Positions 34,886-44,261 of a stretch of 64,000 nucleotides of DNA are shown here, in pieces. Each line of letters starts with the position of its first letter. The stretch's first letter is position 1. Position numbers and translations under genes: made by a program. Location: the NCBI GenBank assembly GCA_964605155.1, contig CAZSAK010000007.1, positions 1 through 64,000 of the forward strand, in the 5' to 3' direction. The notes beneath the pieces were generated by a model. That model searched no databases. It saw nothing but the letters and a program-made list of their open reading frames with translations, and was not told where the DNA came from. This DNA is from CAZSAK01 sp964605155. Lineage in GTDB: Bacteria > Pseudomonadota > Gammaproteobacteria > SZUA-140.

Positions 34886-35572
34886 ATGGAAACCGTTCAA
34901 ACACGTATTCACCGGTTACAACGCCAGATTGTTATGTTGGAGCGCCTTTACGGCAGACCGGCAGGGTCGGTCTGCCTGCTGGCCGTCAGCAAAGGTAAAA
35001 GCGTTGAAGCGATCACACAGGCCTACACCGCCGGTCAGCGACGCTTTGGTGAGAGTTATATACAGGAGGCCATACCGAAAATAGAGGCATTGTCTGAATT
35101 TGATATTGAATGGCATTTCATCGGTCCCATACAGTCGAACAAGACCCGTCATATCGCGCAGCATTTTCATTGGGTTCACAGTGTCGACCGGCTCAAAACC
35201 GCACAGCGCCTGCAAAACCAGCGGCCGGTATCACTTCCCACCCTGAACATCTGCCTGCAGATCAATATCAGCCAGGAGTACTCCAAGTCTGGCAGTGATC
35301 CGGATGAAGTGGAGGTGCTGGTTAGGGAGATAGTCTCATTTGACCGCTTGTGTTTACGAGGATTAATGGCAATACCGGCAGCCTCGGACAATTTCACGGA
35401 ACAACGCCACATTTTCAGTCAGGTCAGACAGGTACAGGAACGTCTGATCGCCAGTGGATACAGCCTCGATACTTTGTCAATGGGCATGTCGAATGACATG
35501 GAAGCCGCCATCGCCGAGGGGGCTACTATAGTACGTATCGGGACTGCGATTTTCGGGGCGAGGGACACATAG
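34886..35572 (+). CDS. yggS: Pyridoxal phosphate homeostasis protein (YggS/PLPBP)
   Basis: Binds pyridoxal 5'-phosphate without known catalysis and keeps free PLP in balance, affecting amino-acid metabolism. 228 residues; the PLP lysine lies in LLAVSKGKSVEAI (about residue 36), followed by RRFGESYIQEA, WHFIGPIQSNKTR and the C-terminal LSMGMSNDMEAAIAEGAT, all classic family motifs. It heads the yggS-proC-yggT-yggU operon. Confidence 0.95.
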   Translation: METVQTRIHRLQRQIVMLERLYGRPAGSVCLLAVSKGKSVEAITQAYTAGQRRFGESYIQEAIPKIEALSEFDIEWHFIGPIQSNKTRHIAQHFHWVHSVDRLKTAQRLQNQRPVSLPTLNICLQINISQEYSKSGSDPDEVEVLVREIVSFDRLCLRGLMAIPAASDNFTEQRHIFSQVRQVQERLIASGYSLDTLSMGMSNDMEAAIAEGATIVRIGTAIFGARDT

Positions 35573-35632
35573 CTGCGCAAAGGATGTGTTTACGTTAGAC
35601 TAGCCTTCACGTATGTCTAGAGCAAAGATGGC

Positions 35633-36466
35633 ATGAAACAGACTACAATCGGTTTTATCGGTGGCGGCAACATGGCCTGCAGCCTGATTGGCGGCCTTAT
35701 CGCCGACGGCTACCAACCGTCCGCTATCAAGGTTGCGGACCCGGATGAACAACAACGGCAGTTCATCGCATCCAGTTACCACGTACAAACAACGGCGTCG
35801 AATCAGGACGTGTTTGCGGCATCGGATATTGTCGTACTTGCCGTCAAACCCCAAGTCATGCGGACTGTTGCTTCGGAGATCGATCCCGTTGTACACGACA
35901 AGTCCTGTCTGGTAATCTCCATCGCCGCGGGCGTCTCGACCGATCATCTCAGCAAGTGGCTGGGTGGCGGCATCGCTATCGTCAGGGCGATGCCCAATAT
36001 CGCTGTGCTGGTAAAATGCGGTGCAACTGCCCTGTATGCCAATCCGCAGGTATCGGATGATCAGCGCAGCCAGGCAGAGTCCATCATGAGGGCCGTAGGA
36101 CTGACGCTGTGGCTCGATGATGAATCCCGCATGGATGCCGTGACCGCGTTGTCCGGTAGCGGGCCCGCATACCTGTTTCTGGTCATCGAGGTACTGGAAA
36201 ACGCCGCCATCAAACTTGGCCTGTCACAAGAGACTGCGCATCTGCTGGCCCTGCAGACGGCCTTCGGCGCGGCGAAGATGGCACTGGAGAGCAGCGATGA
36301 TTGCAAAACACTGCGGGCCCGTGTTACATCGCCCGGTGGTACCACAGAACAGGCCGTTAAGGTATTGCAGGACGGTGGTATCCAGGCACTATTCGACCAG
36401 GCGCTCGAGGCGGCGCATCATCGCGCGTCGGAATTATCTGAACTGTTGGGGAAAAGCGATGGATAA
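35633..36466 (+). CDS. proC: Pyrroline-5-carboxylate reductase ProC
   Basis: Last step of proline synthesis: reduces pyrroline-5-carboxylate with NAD(P)H. 277 residues, N-terminal Rossmann motif GFIGGGNMACSLIGGL, middle VVLAVKPQVM and SIAAGVSTD, and the family signature with VTSPGGTTEQAVKVL near the C-terminus. It overlaps yggT by 8 nt. Confidence 0.97.
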   Translation: MKQTTIGFIGGGNMACSLIGGLIADGYQPSAIKVADPDEQQRQFIASSYHVQTTASNQDVFAASDIVVLAVKPQVMRTVASEIDPVVHDKSCLVISIAAGVSTDHLSKWLGGGIAIVRAMPNIAVLVKCGATALYANPQVSDDQRSQAESIMRAVGLTLWLDDESRMDAVTALSGSGPAYLFLVIEVLENAAIKLGLSQETAHLLALQTAFGAAKMALESSDDCKTLRARVTSPGGTTEQAVKVLQDGGIQALFDQALEAAHHRASELSELLGKSDG

Positions 36467-37034
36467 TCCATATGCAACCGATGCTACCGTATTCCTGATC
36501 CGGACCGTGTTCGGCCTGTTTCTGATGCTTGTGATGTTACGCCTGCTGTTGCAAGTGGTGCGTGCGGATTTCTATAACCCTATCAGCCAGTTCATCGTCA
36601 GGGCAACAAGCTGGGCCCTTAAGCCGCTACGGCGCATCATTCCCGGACTGGGCGGTTTCGATCTCGCCTCCGTAGTGCTGTTGCTGGCCTTGCAGATGTT
36701 GTCAATATTCCTGATCAGCCTGAGCCGCGGCATGACGGTCTCGTTCGCGGGACTTGTGGTTCTGGCCATCGCCGAATTGATCAATTTGGTGTTTACGATC
36801 TACCTGATAACCATAATCGCCCAGGCGGTGTTGAGCTGGATCGGCCCGGGGACGTACAATCCAATGACATCATTGTTATATACCCTCAATGAACCGGTAT
36901 TACGTCCAATCCGGCGCCTGATCCCGGTAATCTCAGGTATCGATCTCTCCCCCCTGGTGGCACTGATTGCCATCCAGCTACTCAAGATACTCCTTGTCGG
37001 TCCCATCTTTGACATTGCCGCCTCCCTCGGCTGA
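36459..37034 (+). CDS. yggT: YggT-family membrane protein
   Basis: A 191-residue inner-membrane protein with two copies of the YggT repeat: RLLLQVVRADFYNPISQF with PLRRIIPG, and AVLSWIGPGTYNPMTSLLY with RPIRRLIPV, each followed by a hydrophobic pair of helices. The function is not established; the family has been linked to osmotic stress and to cell-division-associated membranes. ATG 36459 lies within the end of proC; a longer upstream frame is a shadow of proC. Confidence 0.9.
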   Translation: MDNPYATDATVFLIRTVFGLFLMLVMLRLLLQVVRADFYNPISQFIVRATSWALKPLRRIIPGLGGFDLASVVLLLALQMLSIFLISLSRGMTVSFAGLVVLAIAELINLVFTIYLITIIAQAVLSWIGPGTYNPMTSLLYTLNEPVLRPIRRLIPVISGIDLSPLVALIAIQLLKILLVGPIFDIAASLG

Positions 37035-37035
37035 T

Positions 37036-37335
37036 ATGTCCCAGCCCTGTTATCGCTGGGACAAGGACAAGCTCATCATCAATGTGCGGGTACAACCCCG
37101 CGCCGGCAAGGATGAGGTAGCCGGCATCCAGCAACAACGTCTCAAGATTCGTATCACGGCGCCGCCTGTCGAAGGCAAGGCCAATGCCCACCTGATCCGC
37201 TTTCTCGCGGACCTGTTCAAGGTCAAACAATCACAAGTCACGCTGTTAAACGGCCAATCCAGCCGGGATAAACGCCTGTGCATCCGTTCACCCAGCCGAT
37301 TACTACCGTTCATCCGCCCGAACCGGGATATGTGA
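37036..37335 (+). CDS. yggU: DUF167 (YggU) family protein
   Basis: A 99-residue soluble protein with the DUF167 core: VRVQPRAGKDEV, LKIRITAPPVEGKANAHLIR and QVTLLNGQSSRDK. Structure known for E. coli YggU; biochemical role unknown. The start ATG 37036 lies 1 nt after the yggT stop, so it ends this operon. Confidence 0.93.
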   Translation: MSQPCYRWDKDKLIINVRVQPRAGKDEVAGIQQQRLKIRITAPPVEGKANAHLIRFLADLFKVKQSQVTLLNGQSSRDKRLCIRSPSRLLPFIRPNRDM

Positions 37336-37539
37336 TATGGTTCATAGTTCTGTTAAATCAATTGCTTATACTGAATCAACCCAAATATGCAATCTCAGGG
37401 GCTTAGACCAGGTGAGGAGTTTATTCCCTATGATGGAAATACCAGCCGATTCATGTCGATAAAAAATTCATAAAATTGATAAATAATCCGATATTAAAGA
37501 AATCACGGCCATTAAGGGACTTACTAGAAAGGCAATAGA

Positions 37540-39585
37540 ATGTCTACAACGTTGACGGAGATTAATTCGGCACTGCAACAAGACCGTTTCAGAGATCAGA
37601 TGCGGGTGTTTGCGGACTGGAAGGCTGAGCTCACGCAAACTATCAAGGATTACCAGGACTGGCTGAATACGCACCAGTTGGGAAGCCCTGAAATCGAGTT
37701 GCGTATCTATGATGCCCTGGAAGCACTGAATTCCGACAAACTGACGATCGCCTTCGTTGCTGAATTTTCCCGCGGTAAATCCGAACTGATCAATGCCATC
37801 TTTTTTGCCGATTACGGCCGGCGCCTGCTGCCATCCGAAGCCGGCCGCACCACGATGTGTCCGACCGAACTGTTTTACGACCAGGAATCGCAGGAATCAT
37901 ACGTCCGTTTACTGCCGATCGAGACCCGCCTGAGTGATATCAGTCTCTCCGACCTGAAGGCCGAACCAAGTTACTGGAAGACCCTGCCGCTCGACGTCAA
38001 CACCCCGGATCAGATGGCCAAGACGTTTGAAGAGGTGATAAAGACCAAGCGTGTACCTTATGAAGAGGCGGAACGCCTGGGATTAACCAATGCAGAAGGA
38101 CATGATGGTCCGGATTCAGGCAAGGAGTCATCGGATACCTCAGTGGGCAGCGCGGCGCCCAAAGAGGTCGAGATCCCGCAATGGCGACATGCCATTATCA
38201 GTTTCCCTCATCCACTGCTCCAACAAGGCCTGGTAGTGCTGGATACACCCGGATTGAATGCCCTGGGCAGTGAACCGGAACTCACCTTGAATATGTTACC
38301 CCGCGCCCAGGCCATCCTGTTTATACTCTCCGCCGATACCGGTGTCACCCGCAGTGACCTTGATATGTGGAAGAATCACATCAAGGCCTTCCGCAATAAA
38401 CAACAAAGTGGACTGGTCGCCGTGTTGAACAAGATTGACATCCTGTGGGACGAGATGAAGGAACCTGACGCAATAGAGGCATCGATACAGGAACAAAGTA
38501 AATCGAGCGCCAGGATGCTAGGTATCGATGCCGGTAATGTATTTCCTGTCTCGGCACAGAAGGCCTTACTGGCCAAGATCCGCAACAACAAGGATCTGCT
38601 GGCACAGAGCAAGCTCCCTGCACTGGAGTCGTTACTTGCGGTCGAAATTCTGCCTGCGAGGCAGCGGGTTATCTGGGATAACATCGTGTCCGGCCTCGAC
38701 CAGGCGATCGACAATACCTATAATCCGATCGCCTCGCAATTGGACGATCTAGTCCAGCAGATCAAGGAACTATCGAGCATGAGCGGCAAAAGCGATAACG
38801 TCGTCAGGCATCTGCTGGAAAAAGCCAAGCAACAGAAGGCCGTCTATTACGAAAGCGTAAAAAATTTCCAGTCCAGCCGGCGCAAACTCGCAATGCAGGC
38901 CAAGATCATGTTCAACACCATCGGCATGGAAACTATTGATGATATGATCAACAAGACCCGCAAGGAAATGTCGGGGAGCTGGACAACGATGGGCCTGAAA
39001 AACGGTATGTCCGTCTTTTTCGACAGCGCGCGTGATGCAATGCAGATCGCCGGTCGTCACTCAGAGCAGACATTCAAGGTGGTGTTGTCCATCTATGATA
39101 AATTCGAGAAGGAACACGGTCTGCACATCAACAAACCACAACCTTTTCCAATCAGGAAGTACAGCGGGGAACTCGATCAACTCTATCTGAAAGCAGAGGA
39201 ATATCGCAACAGTACCCTGACCACGGTCACCGAGCAAAGCTTCGTCATCAAGAATTTCTTCGTCTCGCTGGTCAGTCACGCCCGCAACGTCTTTGCAAAC
39301 GCCAACGCTCACGCCGAAAACTGGCTTAAGGAACTGATCAATCCACTGGTCAACCAGATTCAGGAGAAACGCGAGCGCATCGACCAGCATATGGCCACCC
39401 TGACGAAACTCAAGGAATCGAAAGAATCCCTTAAGGAAAAGATGCAGCAACTGGAATCCCAGCGTCAGTTCCTGGATGAACAGGTAAAGTCCTTGAAAAA
39501 GATACGGGAGTCTCTGCAGCACTGTTCCCCCCCTGAAATCGACGAGTCCAAAACCAAAACCGCCTCCAAAGAGGCCGTCCACTAA
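37540..39585 (+). CDS. Bacterial dynamin-like GTPase
   Basis: A 681-residue large GTPase. G1 P-loop is VAEFSRGKSELINAIF (about 75-90), a Thr for G2 is in GRTTMCPTELF, G3 is LDTPGLNAL and G4 is LNKID. Helical stalk regions occupy about 390-480, and a strong C-terminal coiled coil spans about 605-665. A hydrophilic insert (AEGHDGPDSGKESSD) sits between G2 and G3. Such proteins remodel or tether membranes; some work in phage defence or envelope stress. No paired second dynamin gene is adjacent. It interrupts the usual yggU-to-metX arrangement. Confidence 0.85.
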   Translation: MSTTLTEINSALQQDRFRDQMRVFADWKAELTQTIKDYQDWLNTHQLGSPEIELRIYDALEALNSDKLTIAFVAEFSRGKSELINAIFFADYGRRLLPSEAGRTTMCPTELFYDQESQESYVRLLPIETRLSDISLSDLKAEPSYWKTLPLDVNTPDQMAKTFEEVIKTKRVPYEEAERLGLTNAEGHDGPDSGKESSDTSVGSAAPKEVEIPQWRHAIISFPHPLLQQGLVVLDTPGLNALGSEPELTLNMLPRAQAILFILSADTGVTRSDLDMWKNHIKAFRNKQQSGLVAVLNKIDILWDEMKEPDAIEASIQEQSKSSARMLGIDAGNVFPVSAQKALLAKIRNNKDLLAQSKLPALESLLAVEILPARQRVIWDNIVSGLDQAIDNTYNPIASQLDDLVQQIKELSSMSGKSDNVVRHLLEKAKQQKAVYYESVKNFQSSRRKLAMQAKIMFNTIGMETIDDMINKTRKEMSGSWTTMGLKNGMSVFFDSARDAMQIAGRHSEQTFKVVLSIYDKFEKEHGLHINKPQPFPIRKYSGELDQLYLKAEEYRNSTLTTVTEQSFVIKNFFVSLVSHARNVFANANAHAENWLKELINPLVNQIQEKRERIDQHMATLTKLKESKESLKEKMQQLESQRQFLDEQVKSLKKIRESLQHCSPPEIDESKTKTASKEAVH

Positions 39586-39784
39586 CGTCTGATCACCGTC
39601 GCGCAGAAACTCCGAGCACAAACTCTGATAAGAGTTGCGCATTACAGAAAGCTTTGCTTAAATCATATGCTTACGGAAGGCACGCTGGTGTGGATTGAAC
39701 ATCATCGACGCGGCCACCCGTCGGAGCACCGGGTTTAAGCCGCTCCTTCTGATTGTTAACCAACGAATAAACAGATACAACAAG

Positions 39785-40924
39785 ATGCCTGATACTCTGC
39801 CGCCCGACTCCGTCGGACTGGTGACTCCGCAATCACTCCATTTCGATACCCCTCTCCAGCTGGATTGCGGCCGGACGCTGCCGCAGTACGACTTCGTATA
39901 CGAGACCTACGGCAAACTCAATCCGGAACACAGCAATGCCGTGCTGATCTGTCACGCCCTCTCAGGCGACCATCATGCGGCAGGTTACCATAGTATGGCC
40001 GACCGCAAGCCCGGCTGGTGGGAAACCTGTATCGGGCCGGGCAAGCCCATCGATACGGATCGCTACTTCGTGGTGTGCCCCAACAACCTCGGTGGCTGCA
40101 AAGGATCCACCGGTCCGACCAGCACCAACCCGGCTAATGGCAAAAAGTACGGTCCGGATTTCCCTATCGTCACCGTCAAGGACTGGGTCAGGAGCCAGGC
40201 CACTCTGGCCGATGCCATGGGCATCGAGCAATGGGCGGCAGTCATCGGCGGCAGCCTGGGAGGCATGCAGTCCATACAATGGGCGATTGATTATCCCGAT
40301 CGGGTGCGTCACGCCGTGGTGATCGCCGCCGCGCCCAGGCTATCGGCCCAGAATATCGCCTTTAATGAATTGGCACGCCAAGCCATCATGTCGGATCCGG
40401 ATTTTCATGCCGGTCAATATTACGATCATGGCGTCATACCGCGTCGCGGGCTGATGCTGGCACGTATGCTGGGTCATATCACCTATCTGTCGGATGACGT
40501 GATGCGTTCCAAGTTCGGACGTGAATTGAGGGAAGGTAAACTGAATTTCGGCTTTGATGTGGAGTTCCAGGTCGAGAGTTACCTGCGATATCAGGGACTA
40601 TCATTCGTCGAACACTTCGACGCCAACACCTACCTGCTGATGACCAAGGCACTCGATTATTTTGATCCCGCCAGCGAATTCGACAATGATCTCGCCGTGG
40701 CATTCCGTCAGGCCAGGGCGGAATTCCTGGTGATCTCGTTTACCAGCGACTGGCGATTTTCAACCGCGCGTTCGCGCGAGATTGTCAAGGCTCTGCTAGA
40801 AGGTGGCAAACATATCACCTACGCCAAGGTTAGCGCCGATCAGGGCCACGATGCCTTCCTGTTGCCCATACCCTACTATCTTGATGTGTTCTCATCCTAT
40901 ATGAAACGCGAGGTCACAACATAA
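39785..40924 (+). CDS. metX: Homoserine O-acyltransferase MetX
   Basis: Activates homoserine as its O-acyl ester in methionine synthesis. An alpha/beta-hydrolase fold of 379 residues with the nucleophile Ser in IGGSLGGMQSIQW, the catalytic Asp in SFTSDWRFS and His in ADQGHDAFLLP; GGCKGSTGPTSTNP is a family segment. Proteins of this group paired with MetW often use succinyl-CoA (MetXS), so acetyl versus succinyl specificity is open. The start is ATG 39785; 30 upstream codons (to 39695) look unlike the family. It overlaps metW by 1 nt. Confidence 0.94.
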   Translation: MPDTLPPDSVGLVTPQSLHFDTPLQLDCGRTLPQYDFVYETYGKLNPEHSNAVLICHALSGDHHAAGYHSMADRKPGWWETCIGPGKPIDTDRYFVVCPNNLGGCKGSTGPTSTNPANGKKYGPDFPIVTVKDWVRSQATLADAMGIEQWAAVIGGSLGGMQSIQWAIDYPDRVRHAVVIAAAPRLSAQNIAFNELARQAIMSDPDFHAGQYYDHGVIPRRGLMLARMLGHITYLSDDVMRSKFGRELREGKLNFGFDVEFQVESYLRYQGLSFVEHFDANTYLLMTKALDYFDPASEFDNDLAVAFRQARAEFLVISFTSDWRFSTARSREIVKALLEGGKHITYAKVSADQGHDAFLLPIPYYLDVFSSYMKREVTT

Positions 40925-41526
40925 TGGCGTTGCGCGCTGACCTTGACATCATCAGCGGCTGGATCACGCCGGGCAGCCGGGTGCTTGACCTGGGCTGTGG
41001 CGACGGCGCATTACTCGCCTATCTGCAGGACAACCGGCGGGTCACCGGTTACGGCCTGGAGATCGACGATGCAAACATCGTCAAATGTGTACAGGCGGGT
41101 GTGAACGTGATCCAGACCGACCTCGATGCCGGTCTGTCGGATTTTCAGGCTGATGCCTTCGATTATGTTGTAATGACCCAGACCTTGCAGGCCATCTACT
41201 ATCCTCACCGCCTGCTCAACGAGATGTTGCGCATCGGCCGCGAGGGCATCGTGACCTTTCCCAATTTCGGCCATTACCAGGCACGCATCCAGATCGGTCT
41301 TGGCGGACACATGCCGATCTCGAAATCACTGCCGAATGAATGGTACGACACCCCGAACATCCACCTGTGCACGGTCAAGGACTTCGAGCGGTTGTGCCAA
41401 CAGCAAAACATCCATATCCTGCAACGTAACGTGGTCGACCATGCCCACAAGACCAGTCTCGGCATGCGCCTGCTGCCGAACCTGCTCGGCGAGATCGCGC
41501 TCTATCGTTTCGAACGCAAACGCTGA
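40924..41526 (+). CDS. metW: MetW, methionine biosynthesis partner of MetX
   Basis: A 200-residue class I methyltransferase-like protein: SAM-type motif VLDLGCGDGALLAYLQD, then FDYVVMTQTLQA and the metW segment EGIVTFPNFGHY. In proteobacteria MetW is required for full MetX activity. It starts at the last base of the metX stop codon, so the two are coupled, and is convergent with xthA with only 6 nt between stops. Confidence 0.95.
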   Translation: MALRADLDIISGWITPGSRVLDLGCGDGALLAYLQDNRRVTGYGLEIDDANIVKCVQAGVNVIQTDLDAGLSDFQADAFDYVVMTQTLQAIYYPHRLLNEMLRIGREGIVTFPNFGHYQARIQIGLGGHMPISKSLPNEWYDTPNIHLCTVKDFERLCQQQNIHILQRNVVDHAHKTSLGMRLLPNLLGEIALYRFERKR

Positions 41527-41532
41527 TAACGC

Positions 41533-42306
41533 CTATATCTTGATGTCATAATCGATGATCAACGGCGCATGGTCGGAAAAGCGTTTATTCTTATATATTG
41601 ATACCGTCCGCACCTTGTCCTTCAATCCCGGGGTGATCACCTGGTAATCGATCCGCCAGCCGACGTTTTTGGACCAGGCCTGGCCGCGATTTGACCACCA
41701 GGTGTACTGATCAGGTTCCTGGTTGACCACGCGAAAGGCATCGACGTAACCAACAGGCCCGAACAGTTCATCCATCCATGCACGCTCTTCGGGGAGAAAG
41801 CCGGAATTCTTCTGGTTGCCACGCCAATTCTTGATATCGATCTTTTTATGGGCGATGTTCCAGTCGCCGCAAATGATATAGTTGCGTCGTTTGCGACGTA
41901 ACTGAAGTAACACCGGCATCAGATGCGCCATCACCTCGAATTTCACCGCCTGGCGCTCTTCACTGCTGGAACCCGATGGCATATATAAGGAAACGACGCT
42001 CAACTTGCCGAAATCGGCCTGGATAAACCTCCCTTCGGCATCGAAGGACGACCAGCCGAGTCCCATAACGACCTTGTCGGGTTGCTGCCTGCTAAAGATC
42101 GCCACTCCGCTGTAGCCCTTCTTCTGGGCGTCATGATAATAGGCATGGTAGCCTTGTGGCCGGAATATCCCGTCCGTCAGCTGGTGTTCCTGAGCCTTGG
42201 TCTCCTGCAGACACACCACATCCGCCTTCTGGCGCGTCAGCCAGGTAAAAAATCCCTTCTTCGCCGCCGAGCGGATACCATTTACATTCAATGTAATGAT
42301 TTTCAT
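41533..42306 (-). CDS. xthA: Exodeoxyribonuclease III / AP endonuclease
   Basis: Base-excision-repair enzyme nicking abasic sites. 257 residues; active-site motifs LQETKAQ (Glu), GDWNIAH (Asp/Asn), WRIDYQVI and FSDHAPLIIDY (His) are all present, so it should be active, in contrast to the Pseudomonas RNA-binding paralogue Crc. The gene is often beside pyrE in gammaproteobacteria; here some 16 kb separates the two. Confidence 0.95.
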   Translation of the reverse strand: MKIITLNVNGIRSAAKKGFFTWLTRQKADVVCLQETKAQEHQLTDGIFRPQGYHAYYHDAQKKGYSGVAIFSRQQPDKVVMGLGWSSFDAEGRFIQADFGKLSVVSLYMPSGSSSEERQAVKFEVMAHLMPVLLQLRRKRRNYIICGDWNIAHKKIDIKNWRGNQKNSGFLPEERAWMDELFGPVGYVDAFRVVNQEPDQYTWWSNRGQAWSKNVGWRIDYQVITPGLKDKVRTVSIYKNKRFSDHAPLIIDYDIKI

Positions 42307-42454
42307 AGATTTATTCTCACTATATCAGGCTGTTCGCAGGCCAAATCAATTAAAAATGTACAATTTTTCATATTTTTGTCATATTTTTCTTGACTTTTTC
42401 CCGATTGTGGCCAAACTTAATCGGGACAATCATCGCCCCATGACAAGGGGGTAT

Positions 42455-42937
42455 ATGACGGAACAGGCATATACAAGCAGGCAAGTCATCGCCATAACAG
42501 AAGTTACCAACCGCCAGCTGGCATACTGGCGCAAGACAGGCCTTATTCTCCCATCACAATTTACACCGGGCGGACACGCCCGGTATTCTTTTACCGACAT
42601 CATCGCCGTCAAGGCCGCCAAGCAACTGATCGATGCCGGTGTTTCCGTGCAACGCCTGCGCAAAAGTATCACCGCCCTGACACGCCTGCTCCCCAACCTG
42701 CATACGCCGCTCAGTGAACTTTCGCTGGTAGCTACCGGCGATGTGGTATTGATCTTTCATCAGGGCGCCGCCTTCGAAGCACTTTCCGGACAAGAATGGA
42801 TTTTGCCTATCGCACAATTGCAACGCAACATCGCGCAACGGATGAAGACTGACGACGATGACCGACAAACCGAACTGTTTCCGGAGCTGACAGAAAAACA
42901 TGCAACACAGCAATCGAATATTCAAAAGGCAGTGTGA
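42455..42937 (+). CDS. MerR-family regulator
   Basis: A 160-residue protein with an N-terminal MerR winged HTH (YTSRQVIAITEVTNRQLAYW, TPGGHARYSFTDI) and a C-terminal effector part without metal-binding cysteines. It is not a metal-type MerR; the ligand or partner is unknown. Start ATG 42455 has AAGGGGGTAT upstream; ATG 42440 is an alternative. A terminator hairpin overlaps its stop codon. It sits 97 nt upstream of the ParA operon, whose promoter is the obvious candidate target. Confidence 0.85.
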   Translation: MTEQAYTSRQVIAITEVTNRQLAYWRKTGLILPSQFTPGGHARYSFTDIIAVKAAKQLIDAGVSVQRLRKSITALTRLLPNLHTPLSELSLVATGDVVLIFHQGAAFEALSGQEWILPIAQLQRNIAQRMKTDDDDRQTELFPELTEKHATQQSNIQKAV

Positions 42938-42955
42938 ACACTGCCTTTTTGTTTT
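42924..42955 (+). terminator. Rho-independent terminator overlapping the MerR stop codon
   Basis: AAAAGGCAGTG and CACTGCCTTTT form an 11-bp stem with loop TGAA, followed by TGTTTT. The stop codon TGA (42935-42937) lies in the loop, so the last codons of the gene code the 5' arm of the hairpin. Confidence 0.92.
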
Positions 42956-43033
42956 GACCGCCGAGATGTCAAAGATGCCGGCAGGTACCATGCATCTCCG
43001 GCGATCTGATATTCAATGTGGAGGGACATTCCA

Positions 43034-44248
43034 ATGACCATTATTGCAGTTGCGAATCAGAAGGGAGGCTGCGGTAAAACAACAACCGCAATAAATCTCG
43101 CCGCATGTCTGGGCAAGAAGGATCAGCATGTATTGTTGATCGATATGGACCCGCAAGGCCATGCCTCGCTAGGGCTCGGACAAAATTGCGAGGATCTCGC
43201 AGGTCTGTATGAGGTATTTTTACACGACGCCGAACTGGATGAGGTGATTCTGCCGAATGTCGCCCAGGGCGTGGATCTTGCGCCCGCCACCATCTCGCTC
43301 GCCGCTGTCGAACATCTGCTCGCCGATATCCCCAAACGCGAGCGACAGCTGAAGATGCATCTCGAACAACTTCCCAATAAATACGATTTCATCATCATCG
43401 ACTGTCCGCCCACCCTGGGCCTGTTGTCTTTTAACGCCCTGCGCTCCGCCGACCAGGTCCTCATCCCGATGGAGATGAGCGTCTTCGCCCTCGACGGGAT
43501 AGAACGGCTGTGTGAAACCATAGCATTGGTCGAGGATAAATACGATCTTGATATCCACATTCAGATACTGCCGACGCTGGTCGATTACCGCACCCGCTTT
43601 TCATACAACATTCTAAACGAGGTGCGCGAACGATTCGCCCATCAACTGCTGCAGGTCGCCATCCATTACACCATTCGCCTCAAGGAGGCCGCACAGAACG
43701 GCAAACCCATCATCGATTACGCGCCGTTTTCACCAGCCGCACATGACTATAACAGTCTGGCCGAATACTACATACAGGGTTATGAATCGGACTTCCGTGA
43801 AAAAGTGATTGCAGCCCTCGACCAGGCCGACACGCTGGCAAATACCTATGCCCCTGTCGAGATCCCCGAGGATATCCTGCGGACGAAAAAAGGCCACATC
43901 GACACCACCCCGCCCACAGGAATGGACGATGATATCGGTTCTTATCTCAGCAAAGAATCCATCAACAGGCAACTCGTAACCCTCTCCTTTGATAACAGGG
44001 ATGCGAACGATATCCAGATCGCCGGCGAATTCAACGACTGGCAGCCGGACCATGGCGTCGAGACCCGGATTGTCAATGGTATCCTGCAAAAGGTGCTGAG
44101 TGTTAAACCCGGTGCCTATCAGTATCGCCTGATTGTCGACGGCAAGTGGCAGGAGGACCCCGACAACCCCTTGCAGGTTACGAATGACTTCGGTGAGATC
44201 AACTCGTTGTTACGGGTACAGAAACATCACAAAATGACTCATGCCTGA
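43034..44248 (+). CDS. ParA-family ATPase fused to a glycogen-binding-type (AMPK1/CBM48) domain
   Basis: 404 residues. N-terminal ParA/MinD ATPase: deviant Walker A KGGCGKTTTAIN (residues 10-21), Walker A-prime LLIDMDPQGH and Walker B FIIIDCPPTLGLL. A linker (about 280-310) leads to a C-terminal early-set beta domain of the AMPK-beta/CBM48 type (about 318-400): IQIAGEFNDWQPD, then YQYRLIVDGKWQEDPDNP. ParA proteins form nucleotide-gated dimers that position cargo on DNA or membrane; the second domain would bind glycan or act as a protein-docking module. Start ATG 43034 has GAGGGAC upstream. First gene of a three-gene operon. Confidence 0.92.
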   Translation: MTIIAVANQKGGCGKTTTAINLAACLGKKDQHVLLIDMDPQGHASLGLGQNCEDLAGLYEVFLHDAELDEVILPNVAQGVDLAPATISLAAVEHLLADIPKRERQLKMHLEQLPNKYDFIIIDCPPTLGLLSFNALRSADQVLIPMEMSVFALDGIERLCETIALVEDKYDLDIHIQILPTLVDYRTRFSYNILNEVRERFAHQLLQVAIHYTIRLKEAAQNGKPIIDYAPFSPAAHDYNSLAEYYIQGYESDFREKVIAALDQADTLANTYAPVEIPEDILRTKKGHIDTTPPTGMDDDIGSYLSKESINRQLVTLSFDNRDANDIQIAGEFNDWQPDHGVETRIVNGILQKVLSVKPGAYQYRLIVDGKWQEDPDNPLQVTNDFGEINSLLRVQKHHKMTHA

Positions 44249-44261
44249 TGACTGACCTCGT

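Noticed and set aside
39695..39784. 30 extra codons at the start of MetX
   Set aside because: The segment is not family-like and overlaps possible leader hairpins.
39586..39784. SAM riboswitch upstream of metX
   Set aside because: Hairpins exist, but I could not match the conserved core of any known SAM/SAH class.
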